Source: Modestobacter sp.
GTDB lineage: Bacteria; Actinomycetota; Actinomycetes; Mycobacteriales; Geodermatophilaceae
Reading direction: 5' to 3'
NCBI GenBank assembly: GCA_025933855.1
Contig: JAICZD010000002.1
Coordinates: 1 to 37,910 of the forward strand
Length of the DNA stretch: 37,910 nucleotides
The notes under the pieces are model-generated. The model was given only the letters and a program-made list of their open reading frames with translations. It made no database searches and was not told the origin of the DNA. The first letter of the stretch is position 1. Each line of letters opens with the position of its first letter. Made by a program: the position numbers and the translations under genes. Shown piece by piece: positions 36,227 through 37,910 of the stretch.

Positions 36227-37078
36227 TCAGACCTCCTCGACCGGAAAGGTGCGGGTGGGGGAGACGTACTCCTCCTGTGCGGCGACCAGCAGGATCTCCC
36301 GTGAACCGGCGTCCGCGGTGAGCCGCAGCAATCCGTGCACGGAGGCGGCGGCCCGGCCCAGCGCCTCGCCGGCCGAGCGGGTGTCCAGCCAGTGCGCCAG
36401 GAACAGCGCGGCGATGGTGTCCCCGGCGCCGTTGAGCGAGAGGTCCAGCCGGGGGGTCCGCACCCGGAAGTGCCGGCCGGCCTCGGAGGCGAGCAGGTCG
36501 ACGGCGTCCCCAGGGGTGTCCTCGGCCACCAGCGAGGTGGTGAGCACGACCCGCGGGCCGAGCGCCTGGACGGCGGCGACGGCGTCCCGGACCGAGGCCA
36601 GTGACCCGGTCGTCGTCCCGGCGAGCAGGTCGAGCTCGAAGTGGTTGGGCGTGACGATGTCCGCGGCCGGGACCGCCACGTCCCGCATGAACTCGGGGAT
36701 CCCCGGACGGACGAACACCCCGCGGCCGACGTCCCCGATCACCGGGTCGCAGCAGTAGACCGCGTCGGGGTTGGCCGCCCGCACCAGCGCCACGCTCTGC
36801 ACCACGGCGTGGCCGATGTCGGCCGAGCCGAGGTAGCCGGACAGCACGGCGTCGCAGCTGCCCAGCACGCCGCGGTCGGCGATGCCGGCCACGACCTCCT
36901 CCACGGCCTGCCCGTCGAAGACCCGGCCGGTCCAGGCGCCGTAGCCGGTGTGGTTGGAGAACTGCACCGTGTGCACCGGCCACACCTCGATGCCCAGCCG
37001 CTGCAGCGGAAAGACGGCCGAGGCGTTGCCCGCGTGCCCGTAGGCGACGTGCGACTGGATGGAGAGGACGTTCACCAT
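36227..37078 (-). CDS. pdxY: Pyridoxal kinase
   Basis: MVNVLSIQSHVAYGHAGNASAVFPLQRLGIEVWPVHTVQFSNHTGYGAWTG...; YCCDPVIGDVGRGVFV; DIVTPNHFELDLLAG; LSLNGAGDTIAALFL. Confidence 0.95.
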   Translation of the reverse strand: MVNVLSIQSHVAYGHAGNASAVFPLQRLGIEVWPVHTVQFSNHTGYGAWTGRVFDGQAVEEVVAGIADRGVLGSCDAVLSGYLGSADIGHAVVQSVALVRAANPDAVYCCDPVIGDVGRGVFVRPGIPEFMRDVAVPAADIVTPNHFELDLLAGTTTGSLASVRDAVAAVQALGPRVVLTTSLVAEDTPGDAVDLLASEAGRHFRVRTPRLDLSLNGAGDTIAALFLAHWLDTRSAGEALGRAAASVHGLLRLTADAGSREILLVAAQEEYVSPTRTFPVEEV

Positions 37079-37121
37079 GCCCGGAACCGTGGCACAGCCG
37101 CGGGGCTGCGCGGCGGCCGGC

Positions 37122-37910
37122 TCACAGCTCGGCCAGGAAGTCCGCCAGCAGGTCCAGTGAGGCCTGCTGGTCCAGCGCCATGCTGGCGATCAGGTCGTAG
37201 GCGCGGCTGTAGCGGTGCACCTCGGCCTCGGTGTCGGGGAAGAACACCCGGGTCTTGTTCTCCAGGTACACCACGTCCGGGGCGTCGGTGGCCCGCGAGT
37301 GCAGTACGGAGAACGACCCGGCGGTGACCGGCGGCAGGCCCGCACCGAAGGGCAGCACCTGCACGGTCACGTTCGGCCGGGCGGCCACGCCGATCAGGTG
37401 CTCCAGCTGCTCCCGGCGGACGGCGGCGTCCCGGCCGGGGTCGCCGGGAACGACCCGCCGGCGCAGGGCCGACTCGTCGACGACGGTGGAGAGCTGCAGC
37501 GGGGTCCGCTGCAGCTCCGGGTCGAGCAGCTCCTGGCGGCGGCGGGAGATCAGCATCCGCCGCTGGATCTCGGCCTCCGACGGTCGTTCCCAGGTGGCGA
37601 GGATGAGCTCGTGCAGGAACGCCGGGCTCTGCAGCAGCGCGTGCGGAACCAGCGCCGCGTAGCAGCGCAGCGCCCGTGACCCCGACTCGAGCCGGATCAG
37701 GTTGGCGAAGCCGTCCGACAGCGTGTCGGCGTAGGCGTCCCACCAGCCGCGGGGTCGAGCGGCCGGTGCCAGCCGGCGGAGCACGGTGGCGATGTCGGGA
37801 GGCACCGCGTACAGCACCACCAGCCGCTCGAGGTCCTCGGCGCGGATCCCGGTGCGCCCGTTCTCGATCCGGGACACCTTGGACGCCGACCAGCCCAGCT
37901 GCGCGGCGAC
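37122..37910 (-). CDS. XRE-type HTH regulator with DUF5753-like domain (N-terminus cut by window edge)
   Basis: SKVSRIENGRTGIRAEDLERLVVLYAVP (HTH) then RLESGSRALRCYAALVPHALLQSPAFL...RREQLEHLIGVAARPNVTVQVLPFGAG...; typical of actinomycete DUF5753 proteins. Confidence 0.9.
   Translation of the reverse strand, partial: VAAQLGWSASKVSRIENGRTGIRAEDLERLVVLYAVPPDIATVLRRLAPAARPRGWWDAYADTLSDGFANLIRLESGSRALRCYAALVPHALLQSPAFLHELILATWERPSEAEIQRRMLISRRRQELLDPELQRTPLQLSTVVDESALRRRVVPGDPGRDAAVRREQLEHLIGVAARPNVTVQVLPFGAGLPPVTAGSFSVLHSRATDAPDVVYLENKTRVFFPDTEAEVHRYSRAYDLIASMALDQQASLDLLADFLAEL

Overview
High-GC actinobacterial chromosomal window (codon usage and gene content suggest Geodermatophilaceae or a relative; this is inference). 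I support about 36 protein-coding genes. I saw no rRNA, tRNA, CRISPR array, transposase or phage genes. Main blocks: (1) 1038-12496, an amino-acid/amine metabolism neighbourhood: cupin, SDR, class-II (EgtC-like) amidotransferase and BCAT on the minus strand; a divergent glutamine-synthetase-like ligase and enolase-superfamily racemase/OSBS-like gene; an APC permease, two PLP aminotransferases, an Lrp/AsnC regulator and a Dabb protein. (2) Paired acyl-CoA dehydrogenases. (3) A secreted amidase. (4) An ethA/ethR-like locus (Baeyer-Villiger monooxygenase with divergent TetR) whose short intergenic region carries two tandem 5-5-5 dyads with centres 20 bp apart. (5) A seven-gene Dpp/Opp-type ABC transporter operon with an amidohydrolase and an AHL-lactonase-like MBL hydrolase inside it. 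(6) Succinate-semialdehyde dehydrogenase, acetyl-CoA hydrolase/CoA-transferase, RNase J, TetR, UPF0303, PdxY and a DUF5753-type regulator. Noteworthy non-coding signals: a family of stop-codon-adjacent palindromic elements, an 82-bp-spaced duplication of the rnj 3' end, coupling mini-ORFs, and several candidate operators. The best candidate for an undescribed pathway is the GS-like/Ntn-amidotransferase/SDR/cupin cluster, possibly gamma-glutamylation-dependent metabolism. All functional calls are from reading the sequence; no database search was run.
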